This document shows positions 17,248 to 25,945 of a stretch of DNA of 64,000 nucleotides, one piece after another (position 1 is the first letter of the stretch; every line of letters begins with the position of its first letter). This DNA comes from Nocardioides aromaticivorans (GTDB lineage Bacteria > Actinomycetota > Actinomycetes > Propionibacteriales > Nocardioidaceae), in the NCBI RefSeq assembly GCF_013408525.1, contig NZ_JACBZM010000001.1:806001-870000 (forward strand), read 5' to 3'. The translations under genes were made by a program, and so were the position numbers. Under the pieces are notes generated by a model, which was given only the letters and a program-made list of their open reading frames with translations, was not told the origin of the DNA and made no database searches.

Positions 17248-18833
17248 GCGTCGCTCCTGACCAGCTCGGCGTAGTGGTGGTCCCGCTCGCCCCGCGACCA
17301 GAGCAGGTCGTCGGTGTCGAGGGCCTGGGCCCGCAGCTCACGCTTGAGCACCTTGTTGGTCGCCGTGCTCGGCAGGGCGGCGGCGATCCGCACGTGCCGC
17401 GGCCACGCCTTCGGCGACAGGTCGGGCTGCTGGGCCAGGAACGCCGCGAAGTCCTCCGGCGCGAGCGAGGCCCCGTCGCGCAGCACCAGCGCACACATCA
17501 CCTGGTCGCCGACCCGCTCGTCGGCGACGGCGTACACGGCCGCCTGGGAGACCGCGGGGTGCCGCAGCAGCAGCTGCTCGACGGGCGCGGCGGCGAGGTT
17601 CTCGCCGTCGACGCGGAGCCAGTCGTCGGTGCGGCCGGCGAGGAAGACGAAGCCGTCCTCGTCGCGGTAGGCGAGGTCGCCGGACCAGTACATCCCTCCG
17701 TCCAGCCGCTCCGCCGTCGCCCGCTGGTCGTTGTAGTAGCCGGCGAAGAAGCCCGCACCCTGGGTGTTGACCAGCTCACCGACGGCCTCGTCGAGGTTCG
17801 TCACAAGGCCGTCCGCGTCCCGCACCGCGCGCGGGCACTCCTGCCGGGTGAGCCTGTCGTAGACCGCCACCCCGTCGAAGGGGACGCCGATCGAGCCGGC
17901 CGGGGTGTCCTCGGTGCGGGTGATGATCACCGCCGACTCGGTCGAGCCGAAGCCGTCCCACACCGAGCAGCCGAAGCGCGCCGCGAACTCGCGGATGTCG
18001 CGGTCGGAGGCCTCGTTGCCGAACGCGAACCGCAGCGGGTTGTCCGCGTCGTCGGGGCGCTCGGGCGTGGCCAGCACGTAGGCGAGCGGCTTGCCGACGT
18101 AGTTGAGGTAGGTCGCCCCGTAGCGCCGGACGTCGTCGATGAAGTGCCGCGCGGAGAACTCCGCGAGGGCCAGGGCAGCGCCGGAGGCCGCACTCACCGC
18201 GAAGCCCGCCATCACCGCATTGCTGTGGAACAACGGCATCGAGCAGTAGACGACGTCGGTGGCGTCGAGGCCGTACTTGTCGACGAGCACGCTGCCCGCC
18301 ATGACGACCATGAAGTTCGCGACCTGCACGGCCTTCGGCTCACCGCTCGTGCCCGAGGTGAAGATGAGCATGAAGGTGTCCGTCGTCGAGGCCACCCGGA
18401 AGCCGTCGGTCGTCGTCGGCGCGGCCGCGACCTCCTCCCGCCAGTCCGGCCGGTCGGTGTCGACGACGACCGCGCCACCGAGGTCGAGACCCTCCAGCAG
18501 CGGCAGGTGGGTCCCGTCGGTGAGCAGCACCCGGCAGTCGGCCCGTCGTACGTCGGCGGCCAGCGCCTCGCCGCGGCGGGTCCGGTTGATGCCGACCGTG
18601 ACGTGCCCACCGACCGCACCGGCGGCGATGGCGAACGCCATCTCGGCGCTGTTGGGCAGCAGGACGCCGACGTGGAGCGGGTCGCCGTCGCGGGCGAGCG
18701 CGTGCAGCACGTGCGCGCGGGCGGCGCTCCCGGCGACGACCTCGCGCCAGGTCCACGTGTCGTCGCCGTGCCGGAAGCCGGGGGTGTCGCGGTCGGCGTG
18801 CGCGAGCAGCAGGCCCTGGACGGTGTCAGCCAT
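17244..18833 (-). CDS. AMP-forming acyl-CoA synthetase (FadD-like)
   Basis: 529 residues of the ANL superfamily, activating a carboxylic acid to its CoA thioester with ATP. The P-loop is IFTSGTSGEPKA, the A5-like motif is WDGFGSTESAV, A7 is MYWSGDLAYRDEDGF, A8 is GRTDDWLRVDGENLAAAPVE, and the catalytic Lys motif near the C-terminus is TNKVLKREL. It is compatible with FadD1/FadD17-type ligases in mycobacteria. I chose the ATG at 18833 (MADTVQGLLL), which overlaps the upstream hydrolase stop by 8 bases; the other end overlaps the amidohydrolase by 4. Confidence 0.93.
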   Translation of the reverse strand: MADTVQGLLLAHADRDTPGFRHGDDTWTWREVVAGSAARAHVLHALARDGDPLHVGVLLPNSAEMAFAIAAGAVGGHVTVGINRTRRGEALAADVRRADCRVLLTDGTHLPLLEGLDLGGAVVVDTDRPDWREEVAAAPTTTDGFRVASTTDTFMLIFTSGTSGEPKAVQVANFMVVMAGSVLVDKYGLDATDVVYCSMPLFHSNAVMAGFAVSAASGAALALAEFSARHFIDDVRRYGATYLNYVGKPLAYVLATPERPDDADNPLRFAFGNEASDRDIREFAARFGCSVWDGFGSTESAVIITRTEDTPAGSIGVPFDGVAVYDRLTRQECPRAVRDADGLVTNLDEAVGELVNTQGAGFFAGYYNDQRATAERLDGGMYWSGDLAYRDEDGFVFLAGRTDDWLRVDGENLAAAPVEQLLLRHPAVSQAAVYAVADERVGDQVMCALVLRDGASLAPEDFAAFLAQQPDLSPKAWPRHVRIAAALPSTATNKVLKRELRAQALDTDDLLWSRGERDHHYAELVRSDA

Positions 18834-19737
18834 TGACCGGCTCCAGCTCGGGTGCGGGCACGGAGACGTGGCGGCGCAGGAAGTGGAGCGCGTGCTCGAG
18901 GGCCGCCTCGTGGAAGGGCTTGCCGGCGAACAGGTCGAAGTGGTCGCCCGGGTAGTGCCGGACCTCGGCCCGGCCCGCATAGGCCGCCTTCATCGCGGCC
19001 TGCAGCGGGGCGCTCCGGTCGAAGTCGGCGACCTGCACCAGCCACGGCACCTCCAGCGACGCCGCGGCCTTCGCGGGCGCGCGGGTGCCGAGCTCCAGCA
19101 CCACGTCGGCCGCGATCTCGTTGCGCCAGGTCGGACCCGCGATCGAGAGGTAGTCCTCGTAGGCGCCCTCCAGCGTCAGCGCGCCGGGCTCACCGGGGCG
19201 GGCCACGACGGGGATCATCGAGGGACCGCGGCCGGCCCTGCGTCGTACGGCGCTCGCGAGGCCGCGACCTGTCGACGCCAACAGCTGACCGGGCGCGTGG
19301 TGCTTCGTCGCGAGCCTGGCCGCCGCCAGCCCGTCCACCATGGGTACGACGGACACCACCGCGGCGACGTCGTCCCGCTCGGCAGCGGCGGAGACGACGT
19401 GGCCGCCCCCGAGCGAGACGCCCCACAGCACGACGCGACCCGCGTCGACACCGGGCAGGCGCTTCGCGGCGTCGACCGCCGCGTGGAGGTCGGCGACCTG
19501 GCCGGCGAGCGAGACGACCTGGCGCGGCGAGCCGTCGCTCGCGCCGAAGCCGCGGTAGTCGAAGGTGACCGCGTGCAGCCCGGCCGCCGCGAAGGCCTCG
19601 GCGAACGGGAACATCCCGGCGTCCTGGGTGCCGGCCAGGCCGTGCGCGAGGACGACGACCGGCGCGCCGTCGGCACCGGCGAAGTGGGTCGCGGCGCAGC
19701 GCACGCCCGCCGAGGTGAAGTCGAAGGTGGTGCTCAT
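18826..19737 (-). CDS. Alpha/beta hydrolase
   Basis: 303 residues. HGLAGTQDAG is the oxyanion-hole region, TFDYRGFGASDG the strand beta-4 turn, WGVSLGGGHV the nucleophile elbow (Ser), and HYPGDHFDLFAG the catalytic His region near the C-terminus. The acid is probably an Asp in QVADFDRSAP. In an operon with a flavin monooxygenase it could open the ester formed by Baeyer-Villiger oxidation; that is inference. It overlaps TetR (ATGA at 19734-19737) and the acyl-CoA ligase. Confidence 0.92.
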   Translation of the reverse strand: MSTTFDFTSAGVRCAATHFAGADGAPVVVLAHGLAGTQDAGMFPFAEAFAAAGLHAVTFDYRGFGASDGSPRQVVSLAGQVADLHAAVDAAKRLPGVDAGRVVLWGVSLGGGHVVSAAAERDDVAAVVSVVPMVDGLAAARLATKHHAPGQLLASTGRGLASAVRRRAGRGPSMIPVVARPGEPGALTLEGAYEDYLSIAGPTWRNEIAADVVLELGTRAPAKAAASLEVPWLVQVADFDRSAPLQAAMKAAYAGRAEVRHYPGDHFDLFAGKPFHEAALEHALHFLRRHVSVPAPELEPVNG

Positions 19738-20363
19738 CGCGTGCTCCCGTAGATGCTCTGGATCCAGATGTGGGTGATCGCGTCGATGTGGGCCTCGCGC
19801 TCGGGCCCGACGCCCATCGCGTGCCGCTCGACGGCGTGGTCGTTGAGGTCGAGGAGGACGGCGGCGAGCACGTGCGCGTCGCCGCCCGCGGGCGCGTGCC
19901 CGACGGCCCGCTCGCGCTCGATCATCTCCGCGGCCATCTCCGCGAACTCGGCCCGGCCGGCCTCCCACAGCTCGCGCACCGCGGGGCTGGTGGCGCGCGC
20001 CTCGAGGAGGGCGCGATAGGTGTGCGGGGTGCGGTCGACCGAGTCGAAGAGGGTCGCGACGACCGTGCGGATCCGGGCCCGTGGCTCGCCCTCGGCCTTG
20101 ACCAGCAGGTCGGTGGCGTCCGACGCGTCGTCGTACAGCTCGGCCATGAGGGCCAGGACCGCGGTCGCCTTGCTCTCGAAGTAGAAGTAGAACGCCGAGC
20201 GCGTCACGCCGGCGCGGCGCGAGATCTCCGCGACGTTGACCTCCTCGAGGGTCTGCTCGCGGAGCAGCTCGTCGAGGGCCTCCAGCAGGGCCGCCCGACG
20301 CTGGTCGCCCCGGTTGACGCTGCGCCGGTCGACCATCCGTGCCCAGAGCCGCTCGTCGCTCAT
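19734..20363 (-). CDS. TetR-family transcriptional regulator
   Basis: 209 residues. The N-terminal TetR HTH is QTLEEVNVAEISRRAGVTRSAFYFYFESK (given here only as its two halves: VNVAEISRRAGV and RSAFYFYFESK), roughly residues 38-66. The C-terminal helical ligand domain is unremarkable. It is the second gene of the operon, overlapping the monooxygenase stop and the hydrolase start by 4 bases each, so it is co-transcribed with its presumed targets. It most likely represses the divergent promoter at 21689-21831, where palindromes resembling TetR operators are found. Confidence 0.94.
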   Translation of the reverse strand: MSDERLWARMVDRRSVNRGDQRRAALLEALDELLREQTLEEVNVAEISRRAGVTRSAFYFYFESKATAVLALMAELYDDASDATDLLVKAEGEPRARIRTVVATLFDSVDRTPHTYRALLEARATSPAVRELWEAGRAEFAEMAAEMIERERAVGHAPAGGDAHVLAAVLLDLNDHAVERHAMGVGPEREAHIDAITHIWIQSIYGSTR

Positions 20364-21688
20364 CGCGCGGCCCCCTGGCCCGCCCGGGCGAGTCCGGCCG
20401 GGATCTCCTTGACCCGCAGGTCGTGCTCGTAGATGAAGTAGTCGAGCTGCTGGGTGTGCCGTGCGGTCTGGACCATGTGGCCGGTGTACTTCTGCGTGTC
20501 CTCGTCGATCACCCGCTCCATCTCCGCGACCGACGGCGTCGCGTAGCGGCCGACCAGCCAGGCCGCGACCATCCGGGTCTGGCACTCGACGAACGGGAAC
20601 AGCGTCGGCGTCGCCTGGGCGAAGCCGATGAAGGCGAGGTCGTCGAAGCCCGGCTTGAAGACCCGCTTGTAGAGGCGGATCTCGTTGTCGGGCGCGCTGA
20701 TCAGCTCGGGGTCGAAGAAGGGGAAGGTGATGTTGTAGCCGGTCGCGTAGATGATCACGTCGAAGTCCGCGCTCGTGCCGTCCTCGAAGTGGACGGTCTC
20801 CCCGTCGAGGCGGGTGACATTGCCCTTCGGGGTGACGTCACCGGACTTCAGCCGCAGGGGCAGCTCACCGGACTGCGTCGGGTGCGCCTCGAAGAACTTG
20901 TGGTTGGGCGCGGGCAGGCCGTAGAGCGTGGGGTCCGAGGCAGTGAGGACCTGGCCCATCTGCATCAGCTTGCGCTGCCACGCCAGTGGGAGGTGCGGCG
21001 TGGTGCGGAAGTTCATGTCCGCCGCCTTGCCGTACATCAGCTTCGGCACGATCCACGCACTGCTGCGCGTGGACAGGGTGACCTGGTTGCGCATCGCCTT
21101 CTGCGACAGCTCCACGGTGATGTCCGCGGCGCTGTTGCCGATCCCGACCACGAGGATCCGCTTGTCCATCAGGTGCAGGGGCGTCCACGGGTCGATGTAG
21201 GCGTGGGAGTGGATCGTCTCGCCGGTGAACTCGCCGGGGAACTCCGCGAAGCGGGGGTCCCAGTGGTGGCCGTTCGCGACGAGGAGCACGTCGAACGGAC
21301 GCGTGCGGCCGGCCTGGTCGGTGATGTCCCAGCCGCCGCCGGGGCGGCGCTCGGCGCTGACCACGCCGTTCTCGAACTCGATGCGCCGGCGGATGTCGAA
21401 GGCGTCCGCGTAGGCGTCGAGGTAGTCCTTGATCTGGGTGTGGTGGGGGAAGTCGGGGTAGCTGTCCGGCATCGGGAAGTCCCGGAAGGACAGCTGGTGC
21501 TTCGAGGTGTCGATGTGCAGCGAGCGGTAGGCGCTGCTGTGCCCGTTCGGGTTCCCGAAGGCCCAGTTGCCACCGACCCGGTCCGACGACTCGAAGGTCG
21601 TGAACTCCAGGCCGTAGTCGGCGAGCATCTTGCTCATCGTGAGGCCGCTGATGCCCGCGCCGATCACGGCGACGGTGGGACCACTCAT
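20360..21688 (-). CDS. Flavin-containing / Baeyer-Villiger-type monooxygenase
   Basis: 442 residues. It has the FAD motif GAGISGLTMSK, the family fingerprint FTGETIHSHAY (fits FxGxxxHxxxY) and the NADPH Rossmann VGIGNSAADI, with IYATGYN near residue 315. It belongs to the flavin monooxygenase family that includes MymA-like enzymes. Likely substrates are ketones, sulfides or lipids; this is unresolved. First gene of the five-gene minus-strand operon. AAGGAAG is a good Shine-Dalgarno ending 5 bases before the ATG, unlike most genes here. Gene content of the locus (FMO, hydrolase, SDR, acyl-CoA ligase) recalls the mycobacterial mymA operon. Confidence 0.92.
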   Translation of the reverse strand: MSGPTVAVIGAGISGLTMSKMLADYGLEFTTFESSDRVGGNWAFGNPNGHSSAYRSLHIDTSKHQLSFRDFPMPDSYPDFPHHTQIKDYLDAYADAFDIRRRIEFENGVVSAERRPGGGWDITDQAGRTRPFDVLLVANGHHWDPRFAEFPGEFTGETIHSHAYIDPWTPLHLMDKRILVVGIGNSAADITVELSQKAMRNQVTLSTRSSAWIVPKLMYGKAADMNFRTTPHLPLAWQRKLMQMGQVLTASDPTLYGLPAPNHKFFEAHPTQSGELPLRLKSGDVTPKGNVTRLDGETVHFEDGTSADFDVIIYATGYNITFPFFDPELISAPDNEIRLYKRVFKPGFDDLAFIGFAQATPTLFPFVECQTRMVAAWLVGRYATPSVAEMERVIDEDTQKYTGHMVQTARHTQQLDYFIYEHDLRVKEIPAGLARAGQGAAR

Positions 21689-21747
21689 CGGTACTTCCTT
21701 CCGGTGTGGCTCCGGGCGGAGCCTCGACGAAGCCTTGACAAAGCCAG

Positions 21748-21761
21748 GTGACGGGCGTCAC
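21748..21761. promoter_or_regulatory. Palindrome GTGACG-GG-CGTCAC
   Basis: Perfect six-base arms around GG in the 143-base divergent region between the monooxygenase and the first SDR gene. It lies 8 bases downstream of a TTGACA (21735-21740), so a protein bound here would block a plus-strand promoter. Candidate regulator site, second to the palindrome at 21776. Confidence 0.4.
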
Positions 21762-21775
21762 GTTAGGCCTGTCAT

Positions 21776-21789
21776 TTGACACGTGTCAA
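21776..21789. promoter_or_regulatory. Probable TetR operator TTGACACGTGTCAA
   Basis: A perfect 14-base palindrome in the divergent promoter region. The sequence just before it (TGTCATTTGACA, 21770-21781) is a further inverted repeat of the same half-site, so TGTCA/TGACA occurs three times in 20 bases. This is the pattern expected for cooperative TetR dimers. The regulator at 19734 is the natural candidate. Binding would control both the monooxygenase operon and the SDR genes. Confidence 0.6.
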
Positions 21790-21831
21790 CAGATTCAGAC
21801 GAATGTCAGCAACGAGTCAGCGGAGGGCAGC

Positions 21832-22560
21832 ATGCAGGTAACCGTCGTCGTCGGAGGCGCCTCGGGCATCGGGGCGGCCACCGCCCGGGTGCTGGCGGAG
21901 GCCGGTCACGAGGTGGTCGTCGCCGACCTGCCGGGCACGCCTGCGGACACCTTCGTGGACGTGACCGACGAGACCTCGGTGGCGGCGCTGCTCGACCAGG
22001 TGGTGGCCGACCACGGCGCGTTCCACGGCGTCGTCAACTGCGCCGGCGTGAGCACCCTGGCCCGGGTCGTCGACCACGACGAGGCCGAATGGCGACGGGT
22101 CGTCGACGTCTGCCTCACCGGCGCCTTCCTCGTCCTCAAGCACGCCGGCCAGCGGGTGGCCGACGGCGGCTCGCTGGTGTCGCTGTCCTCGCTCAACGCA
22201 CGGCAGCCCGGCACGGGGCTGGCGGCGTACTGCGCGGCGAAGGCGGGCCTGGTCGCGCTGACCGAGGTCACCGCGCTCGAGCTCGGACCGCGCGGCGTAC
22301 GGGTCAACGCGGTCGCCCCCGGCCTGGTGGTCACGCCGCTGACCGCGCCGGCGATGGACATCCCCGGCGTGCGCGACGACTACCTCGACAACACGGCGCT
22401 GGGGCGCTCGGGCGAGCCGGACGAGGTCGCCGCCGCGATCCGCTTCCTGCTGTCCGACGACTCGCGCTGGATCACCGGCGAGACGCTCGACATCAACGGG
22501 GGCGCCCACCTGAAGCGCTATCCCGACCTGGTCGGCCTCGTCGAGAAGGCCTTCGCATGA
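21832..22560 (+). CDS. Short-chain dehydrogenase/reductase (SDR)
   Basis: 242 residues of the classical SDR family. The cofactor loop is GGASGIGAATA, followed by VVNCAGVS, the catalytic Ser in SLVSLSSLNA, Tyr/Lys in YCAAKAGLVAL, and the closing WITGETLDINGGAHLKR. Asp after the beta-2 strand (VVVADLPG) predicts NAD(H). The start is ATG at 21832, preceded by GGAGGG. Divergent from the monooxygenase operon and probably under the same TetR. Its stop overlaps the start of the next SDR gene (ATGA at 22557). Confidence 0.94.
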   Translation: MQVTVVVGGASGIGAATARVLAEAGHEVVVADLPGTPADTFVDVTDETSVAALLDQVVADHGAFHGVVNCAGVSTLARVVDHDEAEWRRVVDVCLTGAFLVLKHAGQRVADGGSLVSLSSLNARQPGTGLAAYCAAKAGLVALTEVTALELGPRGVRVNAVAPGLVVTPLTAPAMDIPGVRDDYLDNTALGRSGEPDEVAAAIRFLLSDDSRWITGETLDINGGAHLKRYPDLVGLVEKAFA

Positions 22561-23373
22561 GCACCCTGGGCGGCAGCACCGCGATCGTCACCGGGGGCGG
22601 CTCCGGCATCGGCGCCGCGCTGACCCGTGCCCTGGTCCGTGAGGGCGCGCACGTCCTCTGCGGACCTCGACCTCGCGGCCGCGGAGTCCGTCGCCGCCGG
22701 CGTCTCCGGACCCGGTACGGCGACCCCACGCCAGGTCGACGTGACCTCCGCGCAGGACCTCGTGGACGCCGCGGACGCCGTCGTCGCGGAGCACGGCCGG
22801 CTCGACCTGATGTTCAACAACGCCGGCATCACCTTCCTCGGGAACACCGAGGACCTGACGCTCGAGCAGTGGAACGCGATCATCGACGTGAACGTGCGCG
22901 GCGTCGTGCACGGCGTGCATGCGGCGTACCCGCGGATGATCGCCCAGGGCGGCGGGCACATCGTGAACACCGCGTCGATGGGCGGACTGATGGCCGCCGG
23001 CCTGATGACGTCGTACGTCACGACCAAGCACGCGGTCGTCGGGCTGTCCCTCGCCCTGCGCACCGAGGCCGCGGCCCACGGCGTCGGCGTCACCGTCGTG
23101 TGCCCCGCGGCCGTCGACACCCCGATCCTCGACAAGGGCGAGATCGGGCGGTTCAAGGGTCGCGACTTCTACCTCGAGGGGCAGGGTGTCAAGCACCCCG
23201 TCGACCCCGGCGTGCTCGCGCGGCGGGTGCTCGCGGCGGTCGCCGACGACGAGGCGTACGTCGTCGAGCCGCGCCAGGCGCGGATCGCGTGGCGCGTCGG
23301 CCGGCTCTCCCCCACCTTCGTCAACAAGATGGCGACGAGGTTCATCGCGAAGCAGCGCGCGCAGGCCGGCTGA
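22557..23373 (+). pseudogene. SDR-family gene with a 2-base frameshift
   Basis: The start frame reads MSTLGGSTAIVTGGGSGIG ... GAHVLC and then falls into an Arg-rich shadow frame. From about 22662 the +1 frame continues the family exactly: DLDLAAAESVAAG, then MFNNAGITFLGN, NTASMGGLMAAG and YVTTKHAVVGLS (catalytic Tyr/Lys), ending at 23373. Restoring two bases (GC) in TGCGGACCTC near 22661 would give VLCADLDLAAAE, a perfect SDR junction, so a GC dinucleotide seems lost from a GCGCG run. Either the gene is inactivated or the base calls are wrong there. An intact protein would have about 272 residues. It is coupled to the SDR before it. Confidence 0.85.
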
Positions 23374-23437
23374 GCCGCGATCGGCGGGCCGGCGTCGAAT
23401 CGGTGGCGTTGGGCCGGGGTCGATAGCCTCTGGCCCC

Positions 23438-24013
23438 ATGGTCGGGTTCGGGGGCACCGGGGTGATGCTGCTCGGCGTCGTCGTCGCGGGTGCCGCCTGC
23501 GGCCTGCTGGGCCTGCTCCTGGTCCGCCCGCTCGGCTGGGTCTCGGCGGCCGCGATCGCAGGCTTCGTGTGGTCGGTCGCGGTGATCGGCCTGGTCACGC
23601 TCGTGCCCGCCGAGGCCAACCCCGGCATCGTCCCGGCCGAGGGCCGGCTGACCTCCTGCTCGTGGGACATCGGCGGGCCGGCACCCGACGGCTTCTGGAT
23701 CTTCCAGTCCGGCCAGCGGGCGCTCAACACGGTGCTCTTCGTGCCGGCCGGCGCCCTGCTCGTGCTGGCCGTGGGCCGCTGGCGGGCCGGCTGGCTGCTC
23801 GCGCCCCTGGGCGTGGCCGCGCTGGCCGGCTACTCCGTGGTGATCGAGAAGACGCAGCTCGAGCTCGCCCGGATCGACCGCGCCTGCGACGTCACCGACA
23901 TCATCGACAACTCCACGGGCGCCGCGCTCGGCGCCCTCATCGGGCTCGTCCTGCTCGTGGTGCTCCAGCCCTGGCGGCACCGGCGGCGCAAGCTCTCAGG
24001 CGCCCACCACTGA
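23438..24013 (+). CDS. VanZ-like membrane protein
   Basis: 191 residues with about four membrane segments. The segment ACDVTDIIDNSTGAALG matches the conserved VanZ motif (RxxDxxDvxxNxxGaxlG). NTVLFVPAGALLVLA is the other conserved segment. VanZ proteins influence glycopeptide susceptibility in some bacteria, but most actinobacterial members have no known role. The start ATG at 23438 is preceded by TAGCCT eight bases upstream. The 3' end overlaps the convergent SRPBCC gene by 18 bases. Confidence 0.85.
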   Translation: MVGFGGTGVMLLGVVVAGAACGLLGLLLVRPLGWVSAAAIAGFVWSVAVIGLVTLVPAEANPGIVPAEGRLTSCSWDIGGPAPDGFWIFQSGQRALNTVLFVPAGALLVLAVGRWRAGWLLAPLGVAALAGYSVVIEKTQLELARIDRACDVTDIIDNSTGAALGALIGLVLLVVLQPWRHRRRKLSGAHH

Positions 24014-24436
24014 CAGGCGCCGGGCGAGGCCGTCGCGACAGCCCGCCATCATCCGGGCGTGGTTCCAGGCCAGCACCGGCCTGCCGGCGTACGACGCCAG
24101 CGCGAGCAGGCCGTGGACGACGACCTCCTGCCGGAACTCCAGCCGGGTGCCCGTCGCCGTCGGCGTGAGCCCGAACCGGGCGTAGCCGTCGAGGTCGCCG
24201 CTCAGCGCGACCTCCACGACCGGCGGCGTCCGCGAGACCGCGTCGAGGACGAGGTCGAGGGTGTAGGGCAGCGCCGAGCGGCAGCGCACCCAGGCCGTGT
24301 CCGGCCCGAGCTTCGCGACCGCGCGCACCTGCGGCCACCACCGCGGGTAGTGCTCCAGGTCCGTGAGCACGCCCGCCACGTCGTCGACGGACGCGGCGAC
24401 CTCCCAGGCGTCGGCGAACTCGTAGGCGCGGACCAT
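23996..24436 (-). CDS. SRPBCC (START-like) domain protein
   Basis: 146 residues matching the polyketide cyclase/dehydrase SRPBCC pattern: an early helix with VAGVLTDLEHYPRWWPQVRAV, a beta-rich middle (PPVVEVALSGDLDGYARF, GTRLEFRQEV) and a long C-terminal helix (AWNHARMMAGCRDGLARRL). It binds a hydrophobic ligand in a cavity; substrate unknown. The ATG at 24436 is chosen; an in-frame upstream ATG would add six residues. Divergent from the MerR gene. Confidence 0.85.
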   Translation of the reverse strand: MVRAYEFADAWEVAASVDDVAGVLTDLEHYPRWWPQVRAVAKLGPDTAWVRCRSALPYTLDLVLDAVSRTPPVVEVALSGDLDGYARFGLTPTATGTRLEFRQEVVVHGLLALASYAGRPVLAWNHARMMAGCRDGLARRLSVVGA

Positions 24437-24469
24437 GCGTCCATCATGCCGTGGTCGTCCGCGGCGGCC

Positions 24470-24500
24470 TTGACCTGGAGCACGCTCCAAGGGGGAAGAT
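24470..24500 (+). promoter_or_regulatory. MerR-type promoter of the merR gene (site 1)
   Basis: TTGACC (-35, 24470-24475), palindrome GGAGC-AC-GCTCC in the spacer, and GAAGAT (-10, 24495-24500) with a 19-base spacer, the stretched spacing typical of MerR activators. The merR ATG begins six bases after the -10, so the message should start at or next to the start codon. The same operator recurs at 24887. Confidence 0.75.
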
Positions 24501-24506
24501 CGGGAC

Positions 24507-24890
24507 ATGACGGGACTCACCATCGCCGAGGCGTCCGGCCAGCTCGGCCTGAGCGCCGACACGCTGCGCTACTACGAGAAGGACGGGCTGCTGCTGCGCC
24601 CGGTCCCCCGCTCGTCCAGCGGGCACCGGCAGTACGACGAGCCCGACCTGCGCTGGATCAAGCTGGTCACCTGCCTGCGCGCCACCGGCATGCCGATCCG
24701 CGACGTCCGTCGCTACGCCGCGCTCGTGCGCGAGGGCGACGGCAACGAGGAGGAGCGGCTCGCGCTGCTGCACGCCCACCGCGAGAGCGTGCTGCGCGAG
24801 CTCGCCGAGGTCACCGCCCACCTGGGCGCGATCGACCACAAGATCGGCATCTACGAGCACAAGCTGGAATTGCTCGAGCAGAGCGCTTGA
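24507..24890 (+). CDS. MerR-family transcriptional activator
   Basis: 127 residues. The N-terminal MerR HTH is [24 protein letters not shown] (halves: [18 protein letters not shown] and EKDGLL), followed by the wing [12 protein letters not shown] and a long dimerisation helix [17 protein letters not shown]. The C-terminus has no cysteine, so it is not a metal- or redox-sensing MerR of the classical kind. It should twist the 19-base-spaced promoters at 24470 (its own) and 24887 (the aldo/keto reductase). Its TGA stop is part of the next -35 element. Confidence 0.95.
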   Translation: MTGLTIAEASGQLGLSADTLRYYEKDGLLLRPVPRSSSGHRQYDEPDLRWIKLVTCLRATGMPIRDVRRYAALVREGDGNEEERLALLHAHRESVLRELAEVTAHLGAIDHKIGIYEHKLELLEQSA

Positions 24891-24917
24891 CCTGGAGCGC
24901 GCTCCAAGGAGTTGGCT
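24887..24917 (+). promoter_or_regulatory. MerR-type promoter of the aldo/keto reductase (site 2)
   Basis: TTGACC (24887-24892), the 12-base perfect palindrome GGAGCGCGCTCC, and TTGGCT (24912-24917) after a 19-base spacer. The first 12 bases are identical to site 1. The -35 hexamer contains the TGA stop codon of merR (24888-24890). The reductase ATG starts seven bases after the -10, again leaderless. Confidence 0.75.
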
Positions 24918-24924
24918 GGTGGTC

Positions 24925-25914
<990 letters not shown>

Positions 25915-25945
25915 GGATCGCGAGGATCCCGAGGAGCCCGAGGAG

